Below, one piece after another: positions 47,916 to 59,938 of a stretch of DNA of 64,000 nucleotides. The DNA comes from Impatiens glandulifera (Eukaryota; Streptophyta; Magnoliopsida; Ericales; Balsaminaceae). Position 1 is the first letter of the stretch. The number at the start of each line of letters is the position of its first letter. Location: NCBI RefSeq assembly GCF_907164915.1, contig NC_061862.1, positions 139,057,520-139,121,519 on the forward strand, in the 5' to 3' direction. Under the pieces are notes generated by a model, which was given only the letters and a program-made list of their open reading frames with translations, was not told where the DNA came from and ran no database searches. The position numbers and the translations under genes were made by a program.

Positions 47916-48932
47916 TTAGAGTTGTACACAACAACTTGATTCCACATATTCCGAAAATATTGAACTAGGGGGATGCATTCTTTCAAAATTACCATCTTGG
48001 TCCTGCATGAAAAACAATTCATCCAGACGATAACCACCCTCCTCGAGGATGGGGGACATTAGTAAACTTTGCTTACCCAATTGAAGTCGACTACATTTTT
48101 CTAAGACCTTGAAGTTATTATTCTCGGACAGCTTCTTCATCAACTCATACAATTCAAAGTCAGTGCAAAGAGACAATAACTCATTAACTTCTCCCCAAGT
48201 CAATTCAACTTGCCTCCATTTCCCAGTTTGAAGATGGTACACTTCTGCACCATTAATAGACATTCTCAAGTTAGTGCAACTGATTATAACCCATAATTCC
48301 TCTCCAATTACCTTCATCCCCATGATCTGCACATTGCCTCTCACCCGATGCAACACGGTCCACTCATCCTTCCGCGCATCATACTCCCAAACCGTACCCT
48401 CTCCTCGACAGACTTCACCGCGAATGAATACCCGATTGCATTGGGAAGTCACGGTGGAAAACATTGAACTTCTAATTGAAGGCATGCCCTTGCCTTTCCT
48501 CCAACGCTGAGTCACAAAATCCAACACGAACACTGACTTCACTGGGTCACGAATCTCTGGGTCACGAATCTCCGTATCGCACTCGCTAAACACAATGAGT
48601 TTCCCTTCTGAGCTAGCAATCAAAGTGGTGCAAGGAAGCTTCTTGGTGAAATTAGGGATCGGAGGAAGTCGGTTCCACTCCCGATTCATCGGATCAAACA
48701 CGTTGATTGCATATTTGGGATCATAGAATACTTGCGAAGGAATGAGCTGGAGCAAGCAAGCCACCTGATTCGTATATCCCAATTGTTTCCTAAGGGAGTA
48801 AAAATGACGAGTTCCAATAAGATGAAGCCATTTACGACAGACACGCGATGCAACAGGTAAATCCTTGAGGTGAAGACGAGCCAGACACTGAAGAATCAAG
48901 CTCTCAGGCAAAACATCTATAGGTTTTGCCAT
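47916..48932 (-). CDS. F-box/kelch-repeat protein
   Basis: F-box proteins give substrate specificity to SCF ubiquitin ligases by binding SKP1 through the F-box. This single-exon frame codes for 338 residues, a usual size for plant F-box/kelch proteins. The F-box is at about residues 5-45 (LPESLILQCLARL, ASRVCRKW). Kelch-like blade segments follow: INVFDPMNREWNRLPPIP (near 78-95), VFVLDFVTQRWRKGKGMPS, VWEYDARKDEWTVL and AEVYHLQTGKWRQV. The end ESSCCVQL is similar in style to the C termini of the At1g80440-type family. A 5-residue tandem repeat EIRDPEIRDP comes from a 15-base duplication near 48541-48570. The start at 48932 is the first Met of the frame and directly precedes the F-box. No stops or frameshifts; this is the best host gene in the window. 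The degradation target cannot be predicted. Confidence 0.9.
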   Translation of the reverse strand: MAKPIDVLPESLILQCLARLHLKDLPVASRVCRKWLHLIGTRHFYSLRKQLGYTNQVACLLQLIPSQVFYDPKYAINVFDPMNREWNRLPPIPNFTKKLPCTTLIASSEGKLIVFSECDTEIRDPEIRDPVKSVFVLDFVTQRWRKGKGMPSIRSSMFSTVTSQCNRVFIRGEVCRGEGTVWEYDARKDEWTVLHRVRGNVQIMGMKVIGEELWVIISCTNLRMSINGAEVYHLQTGKWRQVELTWGEVNELLSLCTDFELYELMKKLSENNNFKVLEKCSRLQLGKQSLLMSPILEEGGYRLDELFFMQDQDGNFERMHPPSSIFSEYVESSCCVQL

Positions 48933-49269
48933 GCGTACTTAACCTAACTGCGGCATATAGGGAGAGAAGTTAAATTGAGATGATAATTTAGGGTTCGGTG
49001 AAGGTATTTAAGCACATTAACATCAATCTCAAATGGGTTGATATACTTGTTGAGCCCACATATCAAATTACTAGGCCTACTTTGAATTTTATTTTGTTTT
49101 AGTTTATAAATTATATATATATATATATTTTTATAAATTCTCTATATTATATTAATATTATTATCATTATACTATCAAATTAATAATTTTATTAACTAAT
49201 ATACTAAAATATATTTATTTTATTTAGAAGTGAGTTATTAATTTTTTGTTTTTTTTTATAATATTCTTA
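48933..49269 (-). promoter_or_regulatory. Upstream region of the F-box gene
   Basis: A TATA-like TTAAATA (minus strand, about 49004-49011) lies roughly 75 bases before the start codon, a little close for a plant promoter with leader. The rest, to the copia remnant, is AT-rich with a TA run near 49110-49128. The assignment rests on position only. Confidence 0.3.
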
Positions 49270-49289
49270 CTTGAAAAAAATTTCAAATC

Positions 49290-50920
49290 TAGATTGGATA
49301 TGTTCAAAGACATTAAAGATAATCTAGATATTTTCACTAAACCTATTTATGATATTAAGTTGTGTGGTGATAAGAACATTGATGAGTATGCTCCCTTTCC
49401 TAGTTGAATGTTATTTCTAATTTTTTAATGATGTGAAGTCTGTCATTAAGTATGGTAGAGATAGTGTTATTCTTAATATTGTTGGCAATGGTCTTAAGAG
49501 TAAGGAATTAGATTAGAGACACTCTGGGGTAAACAGTCTGGTGGGGAAGTCATGCATGTGAGGGGTAGATCTCAAGGTAGGTCGAGTGCCAAAAAGAATG
49601 TCAGTAGTGGGAATTCTGGTAAGAAATTTTATCTTGCTAGTAAAGGTAGGTCTAAGTCTAGGTCTAGTGCTAGAAAGTATTATAATTGTCATGAGTTTGG
49701 TCATTTTATCAAAGACTGTACTAAGCCTAGGAGAAATCAACATGTTGAAAATGCTAATGTGGTTGTTTGTGAGGGTAATATGGGTGATATTTTTATGATT
49801 AATGATATATGTAATTATGCTAGCTTGAATTCTTTGTTATCTGATTCTTTGTGCAAATTTGATTGTCTAGTTGACTCTGGTTGTACTTTCCATGTGACTC
49901 CATATAGAGATTTGTTTTCTAGCTATAAAGAGATTGAGCGTGATTTTGTGTCTATGACAAATTCGAAAAATTGCAATCTGTTAGGAATAAGTGATGTATG
50001 TCTAAGGTTCTCTTGTGGTTCTGTATTACTTTGAAGAATGTGAGCCATGTTCCTGACTTGCATTATAATTTATTGTTTTTTGCATCTCTTGATAATGATG
50101 GTTTGGAAGGAAAGTGGGGGAAATGTTTTATGAAAATATTGCGTGGGTCTCTTGTTATCTTCATTGCTAAAAGAATGAACAAGTTGTATGTGTGTCATGT
50201 TGAGAATACTTGTGACTTTGTGAACTCTGTGATTGATGATAAATCTGTTCTTTGGCATAATAAATTAGGTCACATGAGTAACAAAGGTCTAGAGATTTTG
50301 CATAAAAGTGGTTACTTTGGTAATGATAAATTGTCCTCCCATCCCCTTCTATGAATCATGTGTGTTAAGAAAACAACATAAGGTGAGTTTTCTCATCTCC
50401 TCCTACCCAAATGTGTCAAAGTGTACTGATATCTTTTAATGATTACATGTTGATGTGTGGGGTCCCTCTAGTGTTGCTACACATGATGAAATCCAATATT
50501 TTATGTCCATCATTGATGATTACTCTAGGAAAATTTGGGTGTTACTATTGAAAAATAAGTATGATGTTTTTGAAAAGTTTAAGGAGTGAAAGATTTTGAT
50601 TGAGAATAAAAAAGGTAAGAGAATCAAAACTCTTAGGATATATAATGATCTTGAGTTCTGTAAAAAACAGATGAATGATTTATGTGCTACTTGGGGTATT
50701 AAAAGACATAGGTCTATTCCGTACACACCACAATAGAATGGTGTTATCGAGAGCATGAATGTGACACTTCTAGAGAGGGTGAGAGTTATGTTAGCATCAT
50801 ATGGGTTATCTAAGAAGTTTTTGGGGATGCTTTGCACACTACTATTTATTTAATAAATATGTCCCCTAGTGTTCCCTTAGGAGGAAAATGTGATGAATCT
50901 GTGTTTTTAGATAAACCTCT
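49290..50920 (+). pseudogene. Outer copia: gag, protease, integrase part
   Basis: The longest open piece (49552-50034) holds a knuckle YYNCHEFGHFIKDC, in which the first Cys is Tyr, and the protease site CLVDSGCTFHVTP. A GAG-pre-integrase LWHNKLGHMSNKG lies near 50250, integrase VDVWGPSS near 50450, and IPYTPQ-stop-NGV near 50720-50740. Stops are frequent throughout. Confidence 0.85.
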
Positions 50921-53900
50921 TGTTGAGTTATGAAGCCTACACTTATAATAAACTCTACATTATTAATTAGAGTTTATTGGGTTTTCTTTTTGATTTTGGG
51001 CTTGGGCCTGACCAAAGTTATTTAGGTTTATTACCTGAATGTTTACCCTATAAATATGTGATTATTAATGGTTTACATTGTTAAGACAGAATTCTAGAGA
51101 GATAAAGTGTGAGGCAAAAAACTTTGTATCCCTTCTTCTTCTTCATAGTGAAATCTGGTGGTGGTTGAAGTGGACGTACCTCAATTTGAGTGAACCACTA
51201 TAAATCTATGTCTTCTTGTGTTTTTCTTTTTTCATTTTTAGAGATTGTTTCAAACAGGTCTGATTTGGGAGATACAAATACTAACAATTGGTATCAGAGC
51301 AGCTAGGCTAGATCTGAGTATTGGAAATGATGGCAAGTGAGAACAGGACATGGGATTGGAAAATTTGATGGGACAGATTATTCCTTCTAGAGAATGCAGA
51401 TTGAAGATTATCTCTATGGAAAGAAGCTTCATGTTCCTTTGAGTGAGAAACAAGAGAAGATGGATGAAGCTGAATGGAAACTCCTTGATAGACAGGTTTT
51501 GGGAGTTGTCTGATTGACGCTAGCCAAGACGGTTGCTCACAATGTATTAAAGGAGAAGACCACTATGGGTCTGATGAAAACTCTTTCTGATATGTATGAG
51601 AAATCATCTACTAACAACAATGTACACTTAACGAAAAAACTCTTTTACTTAAGAATGGTTGATGGTAATTCTGTCACTACTCATTTGAATGAATTCTATA
51701 CAATTTTGAATCAATTGCTATCTATTGAGATTGATTTTGTGGATAAAGTTAGTGCCCTGATTTTGTTAACATCTCTACCAAATAGTTGGGAACCTATGAG
51801 GACAACAATTAGTAATTTAGTTGGAAATGCTAAACTGAAATTTGTTGAAGTTAAAGATCGTATTCTAACTGAAGAGGTTCGTAAAATTGATTCTGGTGAA
51901 AAATTCAAAGGTTCTGCTCTGAATGTGGAAAATAGGGGTAGAGGTAATGATAGAAATTTCAACCGATGTAAGAGCAGATCTATGTCAAGGAGTAGGAGGA
52001 GTCAGTCTAAGTCTAGGCGGACATTTTAGTGCTAGAATTGTGGTAAATAGGGTCATTTAAAGAGGAACTGTAAGCACCGAAGAAAAACGGTGATGATAAA
52101 AATTATGCAGCCAACGTTATTACTGAATCTGTCACTAATGACTTACTTATGTCTGTTGATAGCCCGATAGATTCATGGGTTTTGGACTTAGGAACGTCTT
52201 TCCACACCACTACTCACAAAGAATTTATAGAGAATTACGTGGCTGGAAACTGTGGAAAAGTATATATTGCAGATGGTGAGCCACTAGATATAGTTGGCAT
52301 GGGGGACATGAAATTGAAGATGACAAATGGTTATGTTTGGAAGATTAATAAGGTGAGACACATTCCAGGTTTAATGCACAATCTGATTTCTGTTACACAG
52401 CTTGATGAAGAAGGTCACAATTTCATTTGTGGAAATGGTGCATGGAAGGTGACTAAAGGAGCAATAGTTGTTGCTCGAGGTCACAAAACTGGAACATTAT
52501 ATACGACTTCAACTTGTAGAGAAACAATTGCTGTTGTAGTTGATGACTCGAAGAACAACGAGTTGTGGCATTACAGGTTGGGCTATATGAGCGAAAAAAG
52601 GATAAAAATTATTTTGAAGAATGGACAGATTCCAGAACTGAAGTCTGTTGAACATCAGTTATGTGAAAACTGTATTCTTGGAAAACAGAAACGGGTGAGT
52701 TTCTTCAAGATTGGGAAGGAGCTCAAGAAAGAAAAGCTAGAGTTGGTACACACTGATGTGTGGAACCTACACATGTTTCTTCTATTGGCGGATCACAATA
52801 CTACGTGACGTTTATAGATGATTCGACATGAAGGTATGGGTATATTTTATGAAGCACAAGTCTAAAGTATTTCCTATTTTCAAGAAATGGAAGACTTTAG
52901 TTGAAAATGAAACAAATCATAAAGTTAAGTGCTTGAGATCCGACAACGGAGGTGAATATATCAATTCAGATTTCAAAGAGTATTGTGCTATGAATGGGAT
53001 CAGTATGGTGAAGACTGTTCCCCGAACGCCTCAAGAGAATGGAGTAGCTGAACGAATGAATTGAACATTGAACGAGCGTGCTAGAAGCATGAGATTGCAT
53101 ACAGGGCTGCCTAAAACCTTCTGGGCAGAAGCTAAAAATATTGTTGCCTACTTGATAAAATAGGGGACCCTCTGTTCCTCTTGAATTTAGAATTCCTAAA
53201 GAAGCCTGGAGCAATAAAAAGGTAAGCCTTTCTTATTTTAAAGTGTTTGGTTGTTTATCATATGTTCATATTAATGAATGTGATAGGAGCAAGCTTGATC
53301 CAAAGTCTAATAAATGTTTTTTTATTGGTTATGGTGATATCGAGTTTGATTATCGTTTATTGGATAATCAAATTCGGAAGATCATTCGTAATAGAAATGT
53401 TATCTTCAATGAACAGATTCTCTACAAAGATTGTGTTGGGAAGACATCAGATGGTGATTCAAAGTTGGAAGAGACTGGTACAATCGATTTGAGAGAATTT
53501 TCAAATGAATATATACAGACTGTCGAAGAAGAACAATGTGTTGTTGAAGATGAAATCGTTGAGAACGTGGCCCCAGAGGCAAATCAACAAACACTAGTTA
53601 TACAGTTGAAAAGAGCATCAAGGAATCGAAATCAGCCGAGAGATGGTCTCCATCTCTGAACTATATATTGTTGACAGATAGAGGTGAACCTGAATTCTAT
53701 GAGGAAGTAATACAATCTGATGAATCGGTTAAGTGGGAGTGTGCGATGAAAAATAAGATGGACTATTTGACGTTGAATCAGACTTGGGAGCTCACTGAGC
53801 TACCAAAGGGAAAGAAATCACTTCACAACAAATGGATCTTCAGGATTAAAGAAGAACATGATAAAATCATGAGGTACAAGGCAATATTGACTGTGAAAGG

Positions 53901-55655
53901 ATTTCAACAGAAAGAAGGTATTGTCTACAATGAGATCTTCTCTCCAGTAGTTAAATTGATGACAATCAAACTATTTTGAGTTTTGTTGTGAAAGAAGACC
54001 TTCATCTTCAACAAATGGATGTCAAAACTAATTTTTTCTTCATAGTGATTTAGATGAAGAGATTTACATGCGACAACTAGAAGAATTTGAAATCAAAGGA
54101 AAATATGATCTTGTGTGTAAGTTTCAGAAAAGTCTGTATGGTTTGAAACAGGCTCTAAGGAAATGGTACAAGAAGTTTGATAGCTTCATAAAAAGTAACA
54201 ATTTTCTGAGGTGTGAAGTTGATCATTGTTACTATATCAAGAGGTTTGATAAATCATATATTATTCTACTCCTCTACGTTGATGACATGCTGATTTCTGG
54301 TGAAAGTTTGTATAAGATTAACAAACTCAAGAAAGAGTTGTCTAAAAAGTTTGCAATGAAGGATTTGGGTGCTGCAAAACAAATCCTTGAGATGAGAATT
54401 TTCAAGGATGAAGAAGTTCTCAAGCTTTCACAAAATATGTGAAGAAAGTTCTTAGCAGGTTTAAGTTGTATGATGCAAAATCAGTTACTACCCCCTTAAC
54501 TAGTCACTTCAAACTATCTAAAGATCAGTCGCCTTCAACAGAGGAGGAGAAAAGTTACATGAACATTATTCTGTATGCCTCTACCATTGGTTGTATTATG
54601 TATGTGATGGTTTGCACAAGACCAGACATAGCACATGCAATGGGAGTTATTAGCAGGTTCATGAGCAACTCGGGTAGACAATATTGGAAAGTAGTAAAGT
54701 GAATACTACGATACTTAAGAGGAAGTACGGGTCTCGCTTTATGTTTTCAAAAGTCTAATATGGGTTTGAAAGGATATGTTGATGCTGACAATGGTGGTGA
54801 TGTTGATAGTAGGAAGAGCACAACAGGGTACAATTATACTCTGGGAGGTACTGCAATCAGTTGAGTTTCAAAATTGCAGAAGATTGTTGCTCTTTCTAGT
54901 TGTGAGGCAGAGTATGTGCTATGACAGAGGCTGCTAAGGAGATGATGTGGTTACAACCCTTTTTGCTAGAATTAGGTCAAGACTACGAGGGAAGTGTGTT
55001 GTGATGCGACAGTCAGAGTGTCATTAATTTGGCAAAGAATCCTATTTATCATGGCAGGACGAAGCATATACAAGTTCGTTATCATTTCATCCGGTCAGCT
55101 TTAGAAGATGGAGTATTAGCTCTTGAGAAGATTTCCGAGAGTGAGAATCCAGCTAATATGTTGACGAAATCTGTGACAAATGAGAAAATAAAGTTGTGTG
55201 CAACTTTAGTTGGTCTTCTTCGTTAAAACACCGGACGGAAAACCACTATTGATCGAGAGATGATGAAGTTAGTCTCCAAATGGGAGATTGTTGAGTTATG
55301 GAGCCTACACTTATAATAAAATCTACATTGTTAATTAGAGTTTATTGGTTTTTCTTTTTAGTTTTGGGCTTGGGCCTGACCAAAGTTATTTAGGTTTATT
55401 ACCTGAATATTTACCATATAAATATGTGATTATTAAGGGTTTACATTGTTAAGACAGAATTCTAGAAAGATAAAGTGTGAGGCAAAAAATTATGTATTCC
55501 TTCTTCTTTTTCATAGTGAAATCTGGTGGTGGTTGAAGTGGACGTAGCTCAATTTGAGTAAACCACTATAAATCTGTGTCTTCTTGTATTCTTCTTTCTT
55601 GCATTTTTAGAGATTGTTTCAAATAGGTCGGATTTGGGAGATACAAATCCTAACA
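50921..55655 (+). mobile_element. Inner copia element with CCTCT target duplication
   Basis: Element of 4735 bp. LTRs are 50921-51286 and 55289-55655, beginning TGTTGAGTTATG and ending CTAACA. The primer site TGGTATCAGAGC is at 51289-51300; the polypurine tract 'aaatgggagat' ends at 55288. The duplication CCTCT is perfect at 50916-50920 and 55656-55660. LTR and coding sequence match the minus-strand element at 37975, so both are members of one family. Confidence 0.96.
51327..55226 (+). pseudogene. Copia gag-pol of the inner element, heavily mutated
   Basis: Readable blocks: gag (51514-52029), the knuckle region near 52030-52075 with several stops in it, protease WVLDLGTSFHT near 52176 (Asp-Leu-Gly in place of Asp-Ser-Gly), integrase HTDVWN near 52752, DNGGEY near 52940, AERMN then TGA near 53060, RT from 53668 to 54702 with a frameshift near 54035, YGLKQALRKWY and LYVDDMLIS, and RNase H to 55226 with ENPANMLTK. 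No complete polyprotein is possible. Confidence 0.92.
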
Positions 55656-57777
55656 CCTCTTGATTTGAGCAACTTGAAATATTTTGGTTGTGTTGGATAT
55701 ATGCATGAGAAGGTTGACAAGTTGGATCCTAGGTCCAAGAAATTTGTGTTCTTTGGCTACCCTAAAGGGGTAAAAGGGTATAGACTTTGGGATAAGAGTG
55801 AATATGAGCTTAGGATTGTGATAAGTAGAGATGTTGTCTTTAATGAGAATGACTTTCCTTGTTTTCTTATGTCCCCTACTCCTATTAATGATGCTCATAA
55901 TAAGGTGGAGCATTTGCAAGTACTTGTTGATCAACCTGCTGAACATGTTGGGAATGTTCCCAATGAGGTGGAGCATGATAATGTGCATGATATTAATGAT
56001 TTGTATGATTCAAATGTGTTGTATGATTCACATGATTTTCTTGATGATTTGCATGATTCAAATGTGTTGTCTGATTCACATGATTTGCTTGACTATCAAC
56101 TTTCTAGGAATAGAAGTTGAAAAATTGTTATAGTGTCTGCTAGATTTAGGGATGATAATTTGAATGATTGTAATATGTTTAAATTTTCTTTTTACACGTT
56201 TGAATCCATAGACTGTAATGAGTCTAGCTCTAATAAAGAAACTTTGAGGTCTATGTTTTGTGCTGAATGGATTGTTGTTATGAATAATAAGATGAATTCC
56301 TTGAGAATCGATGATACTTGGAAATTTGTTCCTAAACCTCATAATTGCTCCTTAGTGGATTGCAAGTGATTGTATAAGGTGAAACAAGAGTCTGAAAAAG
56401 TTAGATTCAAGGCTAGGTTAGTAGCCAAGGGATTTACTCAAAAGGAGGGAATAAATTATGCTGAAATTTTTGCTCATGTTATCAAATTCACAACTGTTAG
56501 AATCATGATTCCTTTAGTTGCTCACTTTGATTGTGAATTGAAGCAAATTGATGTTACTACTGTTATTTATATGGTGAACTTGATAAGAATATTTTATGCA
56601 TCAACTTGAGGGTTTTGTTGACTTCAAGTTGTCTAATCATGTTTGTTTGTTAAAAAAATGCTTGTATGGTTTAAAACAATCTCTTAGGTAATGGAATATC
56701 AAGTTTGACAAGTGCATGTAATCTTTGATGTTTAAAAGAAGTCCTTCTGATCATTGTCTTTACTTCAAGAATATATAGACTATGTACTTATATTTCTTTT
56801 GTTGTATATGGATGACATGTTGATTGTGAGCCCATGTCAGAAGTCTGTTGTGCATGTGTAAAAATCGCTTTGTGAAAATTTTGATATGAAAGACTCAGGT
56901 GATGCTAAGAAGATTTTGGGCATAAATATCATTAGAGATAAACCAAAATTTTCTCTTGTGTTGAATCAAAGTGCCTATGTTACTAAAATTTTGAGTAAAT
57001 TTTTTATGTTTGATGCTAAATATGTGAATGTGCCTCTTGCTTCCCATTTTGTGTTAAGTAAGGATCATTCTCCTAAGACTGAAACTGAAATAACTGAAAT
57101 GAAGAATGTGCCTTATTCTAATGCTATAGGATCTGTTATGTATCTCATTATTAACACTAGGCTTGATATTACATATGTAGTTAGTTGCTTGAGTAGATTT
57201 ATGTCTAACCCTGGTATGTCTCATTGGAATGATTTGAAATGACTTTCGAGATATCTAAAAACCACTATTGATGTTGGATTGACTTTCTCTAATTGTTATG
57301 TTGGTACTATGTTGGTTGGTTGTGTGGATTTCAATTATGTTAACGATAGAGTTAATAGAAAGTGTACTACTTCCTATGTGTTTACTTTGTGTGGCTCTTG
57401 CATAAGTTGGAAGTCTTACCTTCAAGTCATTGATGCTTTATCTACTACAGAATCTGAGTATGTAGCTGCCACTGAAGCTTTTAAGGAAGCAATTTGGCTT
57501 AGAGTTGTTTTGTCTAAAATTGGTTTTCTTGACAAAAATGTGGTTGTGTTTTCTAATAGTTAATATGCTATTCAACTATGTAAAAATCTTGTTTTTTCAT
57601 GATAGAACTAAACACATTGATGTTAAGTTCCATTACCTTCGGGATATTGTTGAAAAAGACATTGTTAAGTTGGAGAAAATTCCTTCGAAATTTAATCCTA
57701 CTAATATGAGTACTAAGTGTTTACCTGCTGAAAATTTTATTTCATGTCAAAGGATTTTAAACTTTGACTTAGGGTAA
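55656..57777 (+). pseudogene. Outer copia: integrase end, RT and RNase H
   Basis: The stretch 55661-56120 is an integrase C-terminus and linker with YFGCVGYMHEKVDKLDPRSK, ending in a small internal repeat (YDSNVLYDSHD / HDSNVLSDSHD). RT pieces follow: RFKARLVAKGFTQKEGINY near 56403, LYMDDMLIVS near 56801, then MKDSGDAKKILG (56886). RNase H includes STTESEYVAATEA near 57440 and ends near 57777. Stops break it at 56118, 56367, 56607, around 56640-56860, 57240 and 57561. Confidence 0.88.
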
Positions 57778-57976
57778 ATTTTTTGAGTTTCGTCCTTTGT
57801 GGACATGACATGCTTTGTGATATTGCCTTCGATATTTGTGATTTTCGCATTCTTTGTGCTCTTACGTTTGATCTTTGTGATTTTTTGGCATGCTTGGTGA
57901 TCTAGCCCCCGATCTTTGTGACACAAGTTTACCTTGGGTATTCTCTTTATTGCCTTGATGGTAATAAATTGGCGAT

Positions 57977-58231
57977 TGTTAGGTATTTGTTGGCCCAACA
58001 TTGTAGCCCAATAGCTAGTAACACACTTTCGACTTGACCCAATAATAAAAAGGATACTACTCTCTCTTGGTGAAGGGGTCCGGTCAAGCTTCTTGTGGTG
58101 TTGGATACTAGCAAAAGGGTTGCCTCCTTGGTGTGAGGTTGTAGTGCTTCGAAATCGATAAATAAGAGTGACTAAGCATAATTTCAATCATATTCACTCC
58201 CAATTTTCTCTGTGAGTGCCTTAAATTGCCT
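57977..58231 (+). repeat. Candidate 3' LTR of the outer copia
   Basis: Starts TGTTAGGTATTTGTTGGCCC after 'aattggcga' and may end CAATAACA. With no second copy in the window, both boundaries are tentative. Confidence 0.45.
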
Positions 58232-58543
58232 ATACAATAACAATCTTCCATCGTCTATGTGTCAGTGCTTTTAGCAAGCCGGATCTTCTGCTCCCGATTT
58301 CAGTGTTACCCTTTTGCGGACCAATGAAATCTTATGAGCATTATTTTAATAATAAAGCAAAGTTGGGTTGAAGGGAGGGAGGGATTATCCGGAATCCGGA
58401 ATTCTATCCGGGTTTACCTAAACGTCGTTAACGGAATTCTAGTTAACATTTGGAGTCAAGCTCCCTTCCCTGGGTTCCATTTCAAAAAGAATGCAGGTAT
58501 CACTTCAGAGCGAAGCTCATTTCACTCAGGCGCCAAGTAATCA

Positions 58544-58717
58544 CAGTATACAGATATGAAATACGGAGCGAAACTTTATTCGCCAGGTGCCATGTAAAAC
58601 GGAATGAAGAGGTCCGCCTATCAGGGTGAAACAGTATACAGATATGAGATACGGAGCGAAACTTCATTCCCTAGGTGCCATGTAAAACGGAATGAAGAGG
58701 TCCGCCTATCAGGACGA
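58544..58717. repeat. Two direct repeats of 88 bp
   Basis: Units starting 'cagtatacagatatgaa' at 58544 and 58632, each ending with 'catgtaaaacggaatgaaga' and 'ggtccgcctatcagg'. Confidence 0.9.
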
Positions 58718-59560
58718 AACACACTTAGCCTTAGTTATTTTCTTAACCTGAAGCTCATGTAAAACCCCCCAACACATCCATGAAAAGATAGTTCACCTTT
58801 CATGTAAAAACATTTACTGATGCATGTAAATACACAAATTCACCAAAACTATTTATTTTTTAATTAGAAAACAAATTAAGAAAATTATACTCATCAAAGG
58901 TCGGGAACGAAACATACTTCGTTTCAATTACTTCATAGAATCGGACGAAATTTCCTTCGCTCAGAAGCCATGTAAAACGGAATGAACAGTTCCGCCTTTT
59001 GTCAGTGAGAAACACACTTAGCCTTAGGTATTTTCATACCCTGAAGCTCATGTAAAACCCCCCAATAAGTCCATGAAAAGACAGTTCACCTTTTATATAA
59101 AAACATTTACTGATGCATGTAAATACACAGATTCACCAAATTTATTTATTTTTTAATTTGAAAAAAAATTAAAAAAATATACTCATCAAAGGTCGGGAAC
59201 GAAACATACTTCGTTTGAATTACTTCATAGAATCGGACGAAACTTCTTCGCTCAGAAGCCATGTAAAACGGAATGAACAGGTCCGCCTTTTGTCAGGGCG
59301 AAACACACTTAGCCTTAGGTATTTTCATCCCCTGAATCTCATGTAAAACCCTCAATAAGTCCATGAAAAGACAATTCACCTTTTATGTAAAAGCATTTAC
59401 TGATGCATGTAAATACACAAATTCATCAAATTTATTTATTTTTTAATTAGAATTTTTTTTAAAAAATTATACTCATCAAAGGTCGGGAACGAAGCATACT
59501 TCGCTTCAATTACTTTATTTTTAAATAAAATATCATTTATAAATTTTCCTCTAAGCATCC
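58718..59560. repeat. Tandem array, three copies of ~291 bp
   Basis: Copies start 'aaacacacttagcctta' at 58718, 59010 and 59301. Each contains 'catgtaaaacccnccaa', 'gatgcatgtaaatacacaaa' and 'ggtcgggaacgaaacatact'. The third is partial. The unit shares order and motifs with the ~267 bp unit at 10408-11208. Confidence 0.9.
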
Positions 59561-59938
59561 TTCGCATAGGAGCCATGTAAAACTGAATGAAGAGATGCTT
59601 TTCGAGCGGTGCTTCTATCGCCCCATGTAAAACAGAATCTGTGAAGCTAGCATCGTTTATTGTTTTAAATTCTCAACCCTGCGAAATTTGCTTCGTTTAT
59701 GAAATTATGAAATCAACCTTGCGAAGCTAACTTCATTAAATTTTTAATTTCTATGAAGTAGAAATCGCTTCATTTCTGTGAAATATTTTATACATTTTTC
59801 CCGCTACAAATCCATCCCACTCTTCATTTTCATAAGAAACTGTTCATTTTCTCTCTTTCTCTTTTTCCCAGCGATCATCTTCGTGTGAACTCTAAAACCC
59901 TAGAGTTTTCTTCTCTTCCACAATCATTTTTGGTAAAA

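Larger units (their letters stand above)
49270..58231 (+). mobile_element. Old copia element interrupted by a younger copia
   Basis: Gag, protease and integrase pieces occupy 49290-50920; the rest of integrase, RT and RNase H occupy 55656-57777. The two halves join exactly across the inserted element: '..DKPL' at 50920 and 'DLSNLKYFGCVGYMH' at 55661. A candidate 3' LTR starts TGTTAGG at 57977 after a weak purine tract and may end CAATAACA near 58231. No 5' LTR was found before 49270, so the 5' end is lost or unrecognisable. Confidence 0.8.
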
